Shown one piece after another: positions 22,030 to 22,172 of a DNA stretch of 22,172 nucleotides. How positions within the stretch are numbered: the stretch's first letter is position 1; each line of letters begins with the position of its first letter. The position numbers were made by a program, and so were the translations under genes. The DNA is from a virus, in the IMG/VR virus record IMGVR_UViG_3300009285_001137, positions 1 to 22,172 of that record; one strand, written 5' to 3'. The notes beneath the pieces are model-generated. The model had not been told where the DNA came from, searched no databases, and was given only the letters and a program-made list of their open reading frames with translations.

Positions 22030-22172
22030 CTAAGCAGCACGAGCCAACCCATCGTCCTGAGTGGGCGAAGCTTCGTTGTTTCGCCGAACAATCCGAGTCA
22101 AAGCTTCATCTTCAGCTCCGACAGGGACAGCAACTGACGTGGTGGGAGCCTGCGCTGCCATCCCAACGAGCA
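22030..22172 (-). other. Compositionally distinct end segment with short open frame
   Basis: Minus-strand ATG at 22161 opens a frame MAAQAPTTSVAVPVGAEDEA ... LARAA ending in the TAG at 22030. An extension to the right edge is also open. GC content is visibly lower than the rest. Ala and Val codons end mostly in T (GCT, GTT), unlike the neighbouring genes. The segment abuts the truncated minor head gene at a GGTACC. I recognise no family. It could be another gene end, an insertion or a chimeric join. Confidence 0.4.

Noticed and set aside
22030-22032. TAG joining two in-frame open stretches as possible amber recoding
   Set aside because: TAG serves as an ordinary stop for several genes here (for example 14397, 3973, 2613), so genome-wide recoding is unlikely. 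The abrupt composition change favours a junction.

Overview
This window reads as a fragment of a tailed, siphovirus-like phage or prophage from a GC-rich host. Every supported gene lies on the minus strand, so the biological order runs from right to left. The host is probably a Gram-negative-type bacterium, inferred from several classical Sec signal peptides and a Wzy/O-antigen-ligase family polymerase. I cannot name a taxon. Genes are tightly packed, with many ATGA/GTGA stop-start overlaps and clear Shine-Dalgarno sequences. No integrase, terminase, complete portal, tRNA, CRISPR array or insertion sequence is visible.

Right to left. About 22030-22172 is a short stretch whose composition and codon use differ from the rest; it abuts the C-terminal remnant of a Mu F-like minor head protein. 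Then come the HK97-type prohead protease and major capsid protein. A large intergenic stem-loop follows, then two cargo-like genes: a secreted protein and a 562-residue Wzy_C polymerase with many membrane segments. After these come a small protein, the head-tail connector, the head-tail stopper, an HK97 gp10-like protein, the tail terminator, a secreted decoration-like protein, the tail tube, a tail chaperone pair, the tape measure, a distal-tail-like protein, the tail hub and a long S74 tail fibre. The chaperone pair carries a textbook T TTT TTC -1 slippery heptamer.

Left of the fibre is a probable lysis or late accessory block. It holds a putative DCDD/His enzyme, a C-terminally anchored holin-like protein, DUF5675, a secreted beta-rich protein, DUF1353 and small membrane proteins. 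Left of that lie small regulatory or early genes: a zinc-ribbon-like protein, a CopG-type ribbon-helix-helix protein, several short phage proteins, a RecT annealing protein and a partial repeat-containing phage protein running off the left edge.

The most interesting non-coding structure is the leader after a near-consensus sigma70 promoter (3024-3052). It contains three copies of one 10-nt word, two direct and one inverted. They can form two mutually exclusive hairpins, one of which hides the ribosome binding site of the next gene. A terminator-like hairpin and a 46-codon ORF are also embedded there. The most unusual coding feature is the number of Sec signal peptides inside a virion-assembly operon (capsid-adjacent protein, decoration-like protein, tail fibre). 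Together with the envelope polysaccharide polymerase, this hints that the phage reworks or decorates the host surface. That last point is inference.
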